A stretch of 5,460 nucleotides of DNA, taken from contig DWWI01000018.1 in NCBI GenBank assembly GCA_019119745.1, positions 1 through 5,460 of the forward strand, in the 5' to 3' direction. This DNA comes from Candidatus Mediterraneibacter gallistercoris (GTDB lineage: Bacteria > Bacillota_A > Clostridia > Lachnospirales > Lachnospiraceae). Below the pieces are notes generated by a model. The model was not told the origin of the DNA. It was given only the letters and a program-made list of their open reading frames with translations, and made no database searches. A program made the position numbers and the translations under genes. This document shows, piece after piece, positions 1 to 5,279 of the stretch (positions are counted from its first letter, which is position 1; each line of letters begins with the position of its first letter).

Positions 1-357
1 AAATCAAGAAGCGAGATTCGTAGAAAAAAACACATGAAATTACGCAACCGTTTCAGCGGTACAGCTGAGAGACCGCGTTTAGCTGTGTTCAGAAGCAATA
101 ATCATATGTACGCTCAGATCATCGATGATACTGTTGGCAATACTCTTGTTTCCGCTTCCACTCTTCAGAAAGATGTGAAGGCAGAGCTTGAGAAGACCAA
201 CAACGTTGAGGCTGCAGCGTACCTTGGAAAAGTAATCGCTGAGAGAGCTAAAGAAAAAGGCATCACAGATGTTGTCTTTGACAGAGGCGGCTTTATATAT
301 CAGGGAAAAATCAAAGCACTGGCAGACGCAGCAAGAGAAGCTGGGCTGAATTTCTAA
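1..357 (+). CDS. rplR: 50S ribosomal protein L18, 5'-truncated by window edge
   Basis: L18 binds 5S rRNA and helps place it in the central protuberance of the large ribosomal subunit. The reading frame is open from base 1 and ends at TAA 355-357, giving 118 visible residues; the family is about 120 long, so only a few N-terminal residues are missing. The basic N-terminus ([18 protein letters not shown]) continues upstream of the ATG at 34, so that ATG is an internal methionine (residue 12 of the visible part) and not the start. The motifs [45 protein letters not shown] (split here as [12 protein letters not shown] and [12 protein letters not shown]) are typical of L18. It lies 16 nt before rpsE in the standard spc order. 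The identity is sure; only the start is unseen. Confidence 0.97.
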   Translation, partial: KSRSEIRRKKHMKLRNRFSGTAERPRLAVFRSNNHMYAQIIDDTVGNTLVSASTLQKDVKAELEKTNNVEAAAYLGKVIAERAKEKGITDVVFDRGGFIYQGKIKALADAAREAGLNF

Positions 358-373
358 GGAAGGGAGAACACAG

Positions 374-883
374 ATGAAACAGGAACGTATTGATGCTAGT
401 CAGATGGAATTATTAGAAAAAGTGGTATCAATCAAACGTGTTACCAAGGTTGTTAAAGGTGGTCGTAACTTCAGATTCACAGCTTTAGTTGTTGTCGGCG
501 ACGGAAAAGGACATGTTGGTGCAGGTTTGGGAAAAGCCGCTGAAATCCCGGAGGCAATCCGGAAAGGGAAAGAGGACGCGATGAAGAAAATGATCTCTGT
601 TACTCTTGACCAGAACGACAGTATCACACACGATGTGATCGGAAAATTCGGAAGCGCTTCCGTACTTCTTAAGAACGCTCCGGATGGTACCGGTGTGATC
701 GCAGGAGGTCCTGCGCGTGCCGTTATCGAGATGGCGGGAATCAAGAATATCCGTACAAAATCTCTGGGATCCAACAACAAACAGAATGTTGTGCTTGCTA
801 CGATCGAAGGACTCAAAGACGTTAAGACTCCGGAAGAGGTTGCAAGACTTCGCGGCAAATCAATCGAAGAGATCGTGGGCTGA
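374..883 (+). CDS. rpsE: 30S ribosomal protein S5
   Basis: S5 is a small-subunit protein near the decoding region and mRNA entry, important for translational accuracy; in other bacteria spectinomycin resistance maps to its N-terminal loop. The product is 169 aa, normal for the family. Residues about 20-64 form the double-stranded-RNA-binding-like S5 N-domain ([14 protein letters not shown], then [17 protein letters not shown]), and residues about 103-135 form the C-terminal domain ([20 protein letters not shown] and [12 protein letters not shown]). The VKGGR loop (27-31) that corresponds to the spectinomycin site looks wild type. An AAGGAAGGGAG ribosome binding site (356-366) precedes the ATG. 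It sits between rplR and rpmD with short gaps, so it is certainly part of the same transcript. The opposite-strand frame over it is only a shadow. Confidence 0.98.
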   Translation: MKQERIDASQMELLEKVVSIKRVTKVVKGGRNFRFTALVVVGDGKGHVGAGLGKAAEIPEAIRKGKEDAMKKMISVTLDQNDSITHDVIGKFGSASVLLKNAPDGTGVIAGGPARAVIEMAGIKNIRTKSLGSNNKQNVVLATIEGLKDVKTPEEVARLRGKSIEEIVG

Positions 884-900
884 TAGGAGGTAAGAGTGTA

Positions 901-1083
901 ATGGCAAACTTAAAGATTACGTTAGTAAAGTCTACAATCGGCGCTATACCGAAGCACAGAAAGACAGTTGAAGCTCTTGGTCTCAAGAAGCTGAACAAAA
1001 CGGTCGTTCTGCCGGATAACGCGGCTACCAGAGGTATGGTACAGCAGGTTAGACATTTAGTGAAAGTTGAAGAAGAGGCATAA
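901..1083 (+). CDS. rpmD: 50S ribosomal protein L30
   Basis: L30 is a small protein of the large subunit that contacts 23S rRNA. The product has 60 residues, the normal length of bacterial L30. The conserved core [18 protein letters not shown] (residues 11-28) followed by [12 protein letters not shown], and the C-terminal stretch [15 protein letters not shown], are diagnostic. The start ATG lies 8 nt after TAGGAGG (884-890), a near-consensus ribosome binding site. The gene begins 17 nt after the rpsE stop and ends 21 nt before rplO, as in the usual spc operon order rpsE-rpmD-rplO. Nothing in the sequence is odd. L30 is absent from some bacteria, so its presence is informative but not unusual. 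Confidence 0.97.
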   Translation: MANLKITLVKSTIGAIPKHRKTVEALGLKKLNKTVVLPDNAATRGMVQQVRHLVKVEEEA

Positions 1084-1104
1084 TTAAGATAAGGAGGTAA
1101 TGTC

Positions 1105-1545
1105 ATGGACTTATCAAACTTGAGACCGGCAGACGGTGCAAAGCAGAGTGATAATTTCAGAAGAGGCCGTGGTCACGGTTCCGGAAACGGCAAGACAGCC
1201 GGTAAGGGACACAAGGGACAGAAAGCACGTTCAGGCGCTACACGTCCGGGCTTTGAAGGTGGCCAGATGCCTTTATACAGAAGAATACCGAAGAGAGGTT
1301 TCACATGCAGAAACTCTAAGACGATCGTCGGTATCAACTTAAGCGCTCTTGAAGTATTCGAGGACGGCGCTACAGTATCCGTTGAGACACTGATCGAAAA
1401 CGGAATCGTCAAGAACCCGAGAGACGGAGTAAAAATTCTTGGAAATGGAGAGTTAACTAAGAAACTCACAGTTCAGGCTAATGCATTCAGTGCAAAAGCT
1501 GCTGAGAAGATTGAGGCACTTGGTGGAAAAGCAGAGGTGATCTAA
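1105..1545 (+). CDS. rplO: 50S ribosomal protein L15
   Basis: L15 is a late-assembly large-subunit protein whose extended basic N-terminus threads into 23S rRNA. The product has 146 residues, normal for the family. Residues 1-66 carry the Gly/Arg/Lys-rich extension ([20 protein letters not shown] at 21-40, then [19 protein letters not shown] at 48-66). The C-terminal domain contains [20 protein letters not shown] (111-130) and ends in [15 protein letters not shown], matching the L15 signature. AAGGAGG (1091-1097) precedes the ATG at 7 nt spacing. The stop codon TAA shares its last base with the secY start (TAATG at 1543-1547), which suggests translational coupling of L15 to SecY synthesis. 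Confidence 0.98.
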   Translation: MDLSNLRPADGAKQSDNFRRGRGHGSGNGKTAGKGHKGQKARSGATRPGFEGGQMPLYRRIPKRGFTCRNSKTIVGINLSALEVFEDGATVSVETLIENGIVKNPRDGVKILGNGELTKKLTVQANAFSAKAAEKIEALGGKAEVI

Positions 1546-2897
1546 TGCTGAAGACAGTGCGGAGAGCATTTCAGATAGAGGATATACGAAAGAGAATTCT
1601 TTATACATTTGTAATGCTTATCGTTGTTAGATTTGGATCACAGCTGCCCACACCGGGCGTTGATCCAACCTTCATTCAGGAGTTCTTTGCAAACCAGACC
1701 GGTGACGCGTTCAATTTTTTTGAAGCGTTCACCGGTGGTTCCTTTACGAACATGTCGGTATTTGCGTTGAGCATCACTCCGTACATTACGTCTTCCATTA
1801 TCATGCAGCTCCTTACGATCGCAATTCCGAAGCTTGAGGAAATGCAGAAAGAAGGAGAGGATGGAAGAAAGAAGATAGCGGCGATCACCCGATATGTGAC
1901 GGTAGGTCTGGCGCTGATCGAATCTACGGCGATGTCTGTAGGTTTTGGACGGCAGGGACTTCTGGAGGAATACAATTTTGTAAACTGCGCTATTGTTGTA
2001 TGTACACTGACAGCAGGAAGCGCATTCCTGATGTGGATTGGAGAGAGGATCACAGAAAAAGGAGTTGGAAATGGTATTTCCATCGTACTTCTCATCAATA
2101 TCCTCTCGCGTATACCTGACGATTGTGTTACACTGTATACACAGTTTGTACAGGGAAAATCAATCGCTCAGGGCGGACTTGCCGCACTTGTTATCCTTGC
2201 AGTCATTCTCATTGTAGTCGTTTTTGTAGTTATTCTGCAGAGCGGTGAGAGAAGGATCGCAGTTCAGTATTCCAAGAAAGTTCAGGGAAGAAAGATGTAT
2301 GGCGGACAGTCAACTCATATCCCGCTTCGTGTGAATACTGCAGGCGTTATTCCCGTTATCTTTGCTTCTTCTCTGATGCAGACACCGATCGTGATCGCAC
2401 AGTTTGTAGGAGCAGGAAAAGGTACAGGGATCGGAAGCCAGATACTTGCAGGCATGAGTTCCAATAACTGGTGTGATCCGGAACATCCGATCTACTCGAT
2501 CGGACTTCTTGTCTACATCGTACTTACTGTATTTTTTGCATATTTCTATACGTCGATTACATTCAACCCGCTCGAGATCGCAAACAATATGAAAAAGAGC
2601 GGCGGATTTATCCCCGGAATCCGTCCGGGAAAACCGACGGTAGAATATCTGCAGAAGATCCTGAACTACATCATCTTCATCGGCGCATGCGGACTGATCA
2701 TTGTTCAGATCATTCCGTACTTCTTCAATGGAGTATTTGGTGCAAACGTTTCTTTCGGCGGAACGTCGATCATCATTATCGTAGGCGTTGTGCTTGATAC
2801 GATCAAGAAGATCGAATCACAGATGCTTGTGAGAAACTACACGGGATTTTTAAATAACAAAGGGAGCAACATGAAGAACAGCTTCCTCGGATATTAG
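1545..2897 (+). CDS. secY: Protein translocase channel subunit SecY
   Basis: SecY is the membrane pore of the Sec translocon; with SecE and SecG it moves unfolded preproteins driven by SecA and inserts membrane proteins from ribosomes. The product is 450 aa, slightly longer than many SecY proteins, with about ten hydrophobic segments. Landmarks are the N-terminal amphipathic stretch and TM1 (about 14-35), the plug region GGSFTNMSVFAL (64-75), the TM2 motif SITPYITSSIIMQLL (76-90), TEKGVGNGISIVLL (170-183), the cytosolic C4 loop SGERRIAVQYSKK and QGRKMYGGQSTHIPL (233-261), the C5 loop GGFIPGIRPGKPT (353-365) that contacts ribosome or SecA, and GTSIIIIVGVVLDT (406-419). The start overlaps the rplO stop, and GAGGTGATC (1534-1542) is a long match to the 16S anti-Shine-Dalgarno sequence. 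The spc position confirms the housekeeping secY and not an accessory secY2. Confidence 0.99.
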   Translation: MLKTVRRAFQIEDIRKRILYTFVMLIVVRFGSQLPTPGVDPTFIQEFFANQTGDAFNFFEAFTGGSFTNMSVFALSITPYITSSIIMQLLTIAIPKLEEMQKEGEDGRKKIAAITRYVTVGLALIESTAMSVGFGRQGLLEEYNFVNCAIVVCTLTAGSAFLMWIGERITEKGVGNGISIVLLINILSRIPDDCVTLYTQFVQGKSIAQGGLAALVILAVILIVVVFVVILQSGERRIAVQYSKKVQGRKMYGGQSTHIPLRVNTAGVIPVIFASSLMQTPIVIAQFVGAGKGTGIGSQILAGMSSNNWCDPEHPIYSIGLLVYIVLTVFFAYFYTSITFNPLEIANNMKKSGGFIPGIRPGKPTVEYLQKILNYIIFIGACGLIIVQIIPYFFNGVFGANVSFGGTSIIIIVGVVLDTIKKIESQMLVRNYTGFLNNKGSNMKNSFLGY

Positions 2898-2907
2898 ACA
2901 ACAATTA

Positions 2908-2955
2908 GCTCGCCCAGTTTTATCCTGAAAAATGGATAAAACCCAGCGGGCTAGC
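2908..2955. repeat. Imperfect palindrome (stem-loop) between secY and adk
   Basis: The arm GTTTTATCC (2917-2925) pairs perfectly with GGATAAAAC (2934-2942) around an 8-nt loop. Outside it GCCC (2912-2915) pairs with GGGC (2948-2951), and GCT (2908-2910) with AGC (2953-2955), across one mismatch. The right arm has four extra bases (within CCAGC, 2943-2947) that the left arm lacks, as if an originally longer perfect palindrome had lost four bases on one side. No run of T follows either arm, so it is not a standard intrinsic terminator. A mobile or multi-copy intergenic palindrome, or an mRNA-processing or stability hairpin, are both possible. Confidence 0.7.
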
Positions 2956-2972
2956 ATGGTTTACGGAGTTCG

Positions 2973-2992
2973 AAGCACTTTAGCATGTGCTT
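2973..2992 (+). other. Small hairpin upstream of the adk ribosome binding site
   Basis: AAGCAC (2973-2978) is the exact reverse complement of GTGCTT (2987-2992), with an 8-nt loop. It lies 23 nt before the adk Shine-Dalgarno sequence GGAGG (3016-3020) and does not cover it. With the larger palindrome 18 nt upstream it could form a two-hairpin leader for adk. A six-pair stem is short enough to occur by chance. Confidence 0.35.
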
Positions 2993-3028
2993 TGACTATA
3001 GATTCCAAAGAGAATGGAGGAGTGAAAG

Positions 3029-3673
3029 ATGAAGATTATCATGTTGGGAGCACCTGGAGCCGGCAAAGGCACACAGGCAAAGAAGATCGCAGAGAAGTAT
3101 TCCATCCCGCATATTTCCACAGGCGATATCTTCAGGGCAAACATCAAGAACGGAACAGAGCTGGGAAAGAAGGCAAAGACCTATATGGATCAGGGGCTTC
3201 TTGTACCGGATGAACTGGTTGTGGATCTTGTTGTTGACAGAGTAAAGCAGGATGACTGCAGTAATGGTTATGTGCTTGACGGATTCCCGAGAACGATCCC
3301 GCAGGCAGAAGCACTCGACAAAGCGCTTGCAGCAATGGGCGAGAAGATGGATTATGCGATCAATGTAGAAGTGCCGGATGAGAATATCGTAAACCGTATG
3401 TCCGGAAGAAGGGCATGTGTTGACTGCGGCGCAACATACCATATCGTTTATGCTCCGACAGAGAAGGAAGGCATCTGTGACAAATGCGGCGGAACCCTTA
3501 TTCTCAGAGATGACGACAAGCCGGAGACAGTCCAGAAAAGACTTGGCGTTTACCATGAGCAGACACAGCCTCTGATCGACTATTATAAAGAGGCCGGGAT
3601 CCTCAGAGACGTTGACGGAACCATCGATATTGATGACGTCTTTGCAGAGATCGTAAAGATCCTTGGAGAGTAA
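3029..3673 (+). CDS. adk: Adenylate kinase (zinc-type lid)
   Basis: Adenylate kinase catalyses ATP + AMP to 2 ADP in the cytosol and keeps the adenylate pool balanced. The 214 residues match the long bacterial form. The P-loop GAPGAGKGT lies at 7-15, the AMP-binding part includes STGDIFR (30-36) and GFPRT (85-89), and the lid spans about 123-165. The lid holds [11 protein letters not shown] and GICDKCGG, giving Cys130, Cys133, Cys150 and Cys153: the tetracysteine zinc site common in Gram-positive and thermophilic enzymes, replacing the hydrogen-bond network of the E. coli type. Catalytic-region [12 protein letters not shown] (161-172) follows. The ATG lies 8 nt after GGAGG (3016-3020). The gene comes 131 nt after secY, the widest gap in the first part of the cluster, and 6 nt before the KOW-domain gene. 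Confidence 0.98.
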   Translation: MKIIMLGAPGAGKGTQAKKIAEKYSIPHISTGDIFRANIKNGTELGKKAKTYMDQGLLVPDELVVDLVVDRVKQDDCSNGYVLDGFPRTIPQAEALDKALAAMGEKMDYAINVEVPDENIVNRMSGRRACVDCGATYHIVYAPTEKEGICDKCGGTLILRDDDKPETVQKRLGVYHEQTQPLIDYYKEAGILRDVDGTIDIDDVFAEIVKILGE

Positions 3674-3679
3674 TCATCA

Positions 3680-3919
3680 ATGGACTACAGACCGGGGATG
3701 CTGGTTAGATCAAAGGCAGGACATGATAAAGGCTGTATATATGTCATAATCAGTGTCAAAAATGAATATGTATATCTGGCGGACGGGGCCCTGCGGCCCC
3801 TGAGCCGGATGAAAAAGAAGAATGTCCGGCATTTGCAGCCGATCCTGAAGATGCGGACAGATGATCTCTGTGACGATGAGATCAGAAGAGTGATCAGAGA
3901 ATACGAACAGCAGAAATGA
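3680..3919 (+). CDS. KOW-domain RNA-binding protein (L14e/L6e-like)
   Basis: This 79-residue protein resembles the small KOW-domain proteins that Clostridia carry next to infA, often named L14e-like or ribosomal-protein-L14E/L6E/L27E-like. The visible KOW pattern is [18 protein letters not shown] (6-23), then [20 protein letters not shown] (31-50), with a charged helical tail [14 protein letters not shown] (65-78). KOW folds usually bind rRNA or the transcription apparatus, so a role on the ribosome or in translation is inferred; the exact function is not known to me. The start follows the adk stop by 6 nt, and its likely ribosome binding site GGAGAG (3665-3670) lies inside the last adk codons, implying translational coupling. 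In many relatives map stands between adk and this gene; here it does not. Confidence 0.85.
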   Translation: MDYRPGMLVRSKAGHDKGCIYVIISVKNEYVYLADGALRPLSRMKKKNVRHLQPILKMRTDDLCDDEIRRVIREYEQQK

Positions 3920-3921
3920 AA

Positions 3922-3945
3922 AACAGGGCAGGCGGACAGCCTGTT
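3922..3945 (+). other. Short hairpin between the KOW gene and infA
   Basis: CAGGC (3929-3933) pairs with GCCTG (3939-3943) around a 5-nt loop, extendable by two G-T pairs. A mutually exclusive alternative pairs AACAGG (3922-3927) with CCTGTT (3940-3945). No T-run follows, so termination is unlikely; it may be a processing or stability element, or chance. Confidence 0.35.
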
Positions 3946-3991
3946 CCATTACGGCAATGAATGAAGCGGAGAGAAAAGGCGCTTTATATGC

Positions 3992-3997
3992 AGGAGG
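3992..3997 (+). promoter_or_regulatory. Ribosome binding site that fixes the infA start
   Basis: AGGAGG lies 7 nt before the ATG at 4005. The in-frame upstream ATG at 3957 has no Shine-Dalgarno sequence and would add 16 residues that IF-1 proteins do not have, so 4005 is the start. Confidence 0.93.
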
Positions 3998-4004
3998 ATT
4001 GAAA

Positions 4005-4223
4005 ATGTCAAAAGCTGACGTGATTGAAATTGAAGGAGTTGTTGTAGAAAAACTCCCGAACGCAATGTTTAAAGTAGAACTGGAAAACGGCCATATCGTA
4101 CTGGCGCATATCAGCGGAAAGCTGAGAATGAACTTTATCAAGATTCTTCCGGGAGATAAGGTAACCCTGGAAATGTCACCGTATGATCTGAGCAAGGGCA
4201 GGATCGTCTGGAGAGACAAATAA
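4005..4223 (+). CDS. infA: Translation initiation factor IF-1
   Basis: IF-1 binds the A site of the 30S subunit during initiation, working with IF-2 and IF-3. From the ATG at 4005 the product is 72 residues, the exact family length, starting [20 protein letters not shown]. It is a single OB-fold (S1-like) domain; [20 protein letters not shown] (17-36), [20 protein letters not shown] (37-56) and [16 protein letters not shown] (57-72) are almost textbook IF-1 motifs. The frame is open further upstream to an ATG at 3957, but the strong ribosome binding site at 3992-3997 and the family length rule this out. It follows the KOW gene by 85 nt and is followed by a terminator-like hairpin and a promoter, so it may be the last gene of its transcript. 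Confidence 0.98.
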   Translation: MSKADVIEIEGVVVEKLPNAMFKVELENGHIVLAHISGKLRMNFIKILPGDKVTLEMSPYDLSKGRIVWRDK

Positions 4224-4268
4224 TCGAAGGCATAAGAGCAGATCAAAGACGCAGCTCGAACTTGGTGC

Positions 4269-4333
4269 GAGGTCGTTCCGTGAGATCAGCGGGGCGCTTT
4301 TAAGCCCGCGAACGGAACTTCCTTATTTTAATT
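4269..4333 (+). terminator. Terminator-like hairpin after infA (imperfect T-tract)
   Basis: The stem GTTCCG (4275-4280) pairs perfectly with CGGAAC (4313-4318). Outside it GAGG (4269-4272) can pair with CCTT (4321-4324) across a 2x2 internal loop. Inside it GCGGG (4289-4293) can pair with CCCGC (4305-4309). The stem is followed by ATTTTAATT (4325-4333), a T-rich but interrupted tail. This fits a weak or partial Rho-independent terminator placed just upstream of a new promoter. The left side also contains CTCG (4255-4258) and CGAG (4268-4271), which can form a competing small hairpin. Efficiency cannot be judged from the sequence. Confidence 0.5.
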
Positions 4334-4380
4334 AAAAAAAGATTGACTTTACCACGCATTGGATGCTATACTATGAAATG
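4323..4380 (+). promoter_or_regulatory. Sigma-A-type promoter with A/T-rich UP-like tract, driving rpmJ
   Basis: TTGACT (4343-4348) is a 5/6 match to the -35 box and TATACT (4367-4372) a 5/6 match to the -10 box, separated by 18 nt. The -10 is preceded by TG (4364-4365) in the correct extended -10 position. An A/T-only run (4323-4340) lies just upstream of the -35, as in UP elements that contact the RNA polymerase alpha subunits and are common at ribosomal promoters. Transcription should start about 4379-4380, some 75 nt before the rpmJ ATG. It is the best promoter match I see in the window. Confidence 0.8.
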
Positions 4381-4383
4381 GTC

Positions 4384-4409
4384 ATTTTTGGGGTGGTGTG
4401 CCCAAAAAT
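4384..4409 (+). promoter_or_regulatory. Perfect stem-loop at the 5' end of the rpmJ leader
   Basis: ATTTTTGGG (4384-4392) and CCCAAAAAT (4401-4409) form a perfect 9-bp stem with an 8-nt loop GTGGTGTG. It begins only about four nucleotides after the predicted transcription start, so the mRNA would carry a hairpin at its very 5' end. Such hairpins are known in Firmicutes to protect mRNA from 5'-end-dependent decay. A binding site for a ribosomal protein or another regulator is also possible. It does not cover the ribosome binding site AGGAGG (4441-4446). Confidence 0.6.
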
Positions 4410-4453
4410 ACCGGAAATTGTAGGCAGAGCAAAGTAGGGAAGGAGGATTTGAC

Positions 4454-4567
4454 ATGAAGGTTAGATCATCAGTAAAACCAATTTGTGAAAAATGCAAGAT
4501 CATTAAAAGAAAAGGAAGCATCAGAGTAATCTGTGAGAATCCGAAGCACAAACAGCGTCAGGGTTGA
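4454..4567 (+). CDS. rpmJ: 50S ribosomal protein L36
   Basis: L36 is the smallest ribosomal protein, a zinc-ribbon peptide bound to 23S rRNA in the large subunit. The 37 residues start [20 protein letters not shown] and end NPKHKQRQG, the normal bacterial length. Zinc ligands are Cys11, Cys14, Cys27 and His32 (C-x2-C, C-x4-H), so this is the zinc-binding form and not the cysteine-free paralogue some bacteria induce when zinc is scarce. AAGGAGG (4440-4446) lies 7 nt before the ATG. In most relatives rpmJ is closely linked to both infA and rpsM; here it is separated from infA by 230 nt containing its own promoter, and from rpsM by 775 nt. Confidence 0.97.
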   Translation: MKVRSSVKPICEKCKIIKRKGSIRVICENPKHKQRQG

Positions 4568-4607
4568 GACTGAACACTGGCATTGAACACTTGATGAGCG
4601 CAGAGCG

Positions 4608-4668
4608 CGAATTTAGTGAGAAAGCCCATCCGGAAACTTAGCGAGGTTTTTTCGAGCTTAGTTGAGGG
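4608..4668 (+). repeat. Three short direct repeats, consensus near CGARCTTAGYGAGG
   Basis: The copies are CGAATTTAGTGAGAA (4608-4622), GAAACTTAGCGAGG (4633-4646) and CGAGCTTAGTTGAGG (4653-4667). A related but one-base-longer copy, CGAACTTGGTGCGAGG, lies after infA at 4257-4272. Flanking pairs CATCC (4627-4631) / GGATG (4667-4671), or GAAAC (4633-4637) / GTTTC (4671-4675), could close a loop around copies two and three. The run of six T at 4647-4652 is not preceded by a good GC-rich stem, so I do not call a terminator. Confidence 0.5.
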
Positions 4669-4701
4669 ATGTTTCATTATTCAGTATTGGCGCACGGACG
4701 T

Positions 4702-4731
4702 ATGTTGACTTGATACATTGTCAATCAACAT
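4702..4731. other. Stem-loop with 11 pairs and one bulged C
   Basis: ATGTTGA (4702-4708) pairs with TCAACAT (4725-4731). Inside it, after a bulged C4709, TTGA (4710-4713) pairs with TCAA (4721-4724), leaving a 7-nt loop. The dyad contains TTGACT (4705-4710), which resembles a -35 box, but the matching -10 position (4728-4733, ACATCT) is poor. The symmetry could equally be a protein-binding operator or an RNA hairpin. Confidence 0.55.
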
Positions 4732-4808
4732 CTTGTGCAATGAATTAGGCGGCTGACAGCGCGACACGCCAGGCGGTGTGTAGAGCTGTTTAATATACAG
4801 TAAGGATA

Positions 4809-4992
4809 CATCGACTCTGAAGGTACCGTAGAGCGATGGTCTGTGTGTCCGGCATTAATGGCGGCCGGATGCGATTGTATATTGCTTATAATACCCGGCG
4901 CTTGCATTGGCGGGTCTTGAGACAGGTCCGTGCCGGGAAAGGAGATGCATTCTGTGCATTTCTGGGCTGGGATATCGGGAGACAGACCCGGT
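4809..4992. other. Run of five consecutive predicted stem-loops
   Basis: First, CATCG+CTCT (4809-4813, 4815-4818) pairs with AGAG+CGATG (4830-4838), 9 pairs with a bulged A. Second, GTGTCCGGC (4845-4853) pairs with GCCGGATGC (4864-4872), 9 pairs including two G-T. Third, CCCGGC (4894-4899) pairs with GCCGGG (4932-4937), enclosing a small inner hairpin GTC/GAC around TTGA (4914-4923). Fourth, GAGATGCA (4942-4949) pairs with TGCATTTC (4955-4962), 8 pairs including one G-T. Fifth, ATCGGG (4974-4979) pairs with CCCGGT (4987-4992). The density of nested, non-overlapping stems suggests RNA structure, but I could not compute folding energy or covariation. Confidence 0.45.
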
Positions 4993-5101
4993 AGAGTGCT
5001 GAAACACCAGATGTATGGGAAAAGCCATTCCATGCAGCAGCATTCACAGCCTCAATTTGAGACAATATGTAAACCTGTCAAGCCATGCACAGACCAGGCA
5101 G

Positions 5102-5163
5102 GGGCACTGTGCAGACAAAGTCTGCAGACAGTGACACTGACGGGGATGTATGTGGCGCACAGC
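5102..5163. repeat. 62-nt hairpin repeat, copy A
   Basis: This copy matches positions 5218-5279 at 58 of 62 bases without gaps; differences are at 5138, 5144, 5145 and 5150. It contains a hairpin: CACTGT (5105-5110) plus GCAGAC (5111-5116), loop AAA, then GTCTGC (5120-5125), a 2-nt AG bulge, and ACAGTG (5128-5133), giving 12 pairs. A second perfect 6-bp hairpin, TGTGGC (5151-5156) with GCCACA (5162-5167), ends the unit. After this copy come 27 nt that have no counterpart after copy B, then GAGCGCGCATGG (5191-5202). Confidence 0.9.
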
Positions 5164-5217
5164 CACAGCGAGATGGAGCAAGGCGGAATCGAGCGCGCAT
5201 GGCGCAGAAACTCTGAC

Positions 5218-5279
5218 GGGCACTGTGCAGACAAAGTCTGCAGACAGTGACACAGACGGAAATGTTTGTGGCGCACAGC
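5218..5279. repeat. 62-nt hairpin repeat, copy B
   Basis: This is the second copy, offset by 116 nt from copy A. The 12-bp hairpin (5221-5249) is identical in both copies, while all four differences fall outside it. The second small hairpin is broken here because the bases after 5279 differ. The flank GAGCGTGCATGG (5281-5292) resembles 5191-5202 (11 of 12), so the repeated unit is longer than 62 nt but this copy lacks the 27-nt segment found after copy A. Confidence 0.9.

Noticed and set aside
34..36. ATG as the start of rplR
   Set aside because: The frame is open and L18-like upstream to base 1, and there is no ribosome binding site before 34; it is an internal methionine of a truncated gene.
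2932..3213. A + strand frame of 93 codons overlapping the start of adk
   Set aside because: It begins in the palindrome loop, has no ribosome binding site or family resemblance, and mostly overlaps adk in another frame.
2996..3556. Long antisense frame (186 codons) opposite adk
   Set aside because: A shadow of the adk codon pattern; no ribosome binding site or recognisable domain.
3957..3959. ATG as the start of infA (88-residue product)
   Set aside because: No ribosome binding site, and 16 extra residues not found in IF-1; the AGGAGG at 3992-3997 points to 4005.
4638..4652. Intrinsic terminator ending in six T residues after rpmJ
   Set aside because: No stable GC-rich stem directly precedes the T-run; the nearby complementary segments are weak and enclose the T-run instead.
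4885..4892. Promoter at the TATAAT in the spacer
   Set aside because: The hexamer is perfect, but no -35-like sequence lies 16-18 nt upstream and the TG is one base out of extended -10 position.
4930..5250. A + strand frame of 106 codons in the rpmJ-rpsM spacer
   Set aside because: It begins at a GTG without a ribosome binding site, resembles no protein I know, and runs through the DNA repeats, which explains part of its internal repetition.
5102..5279. CRISPR array
   Set aside because: Only two repeat copies of 62 nt with a single 54-nt interval that itself resembles flanking repeat sequence; no leader or cas genes nearby.
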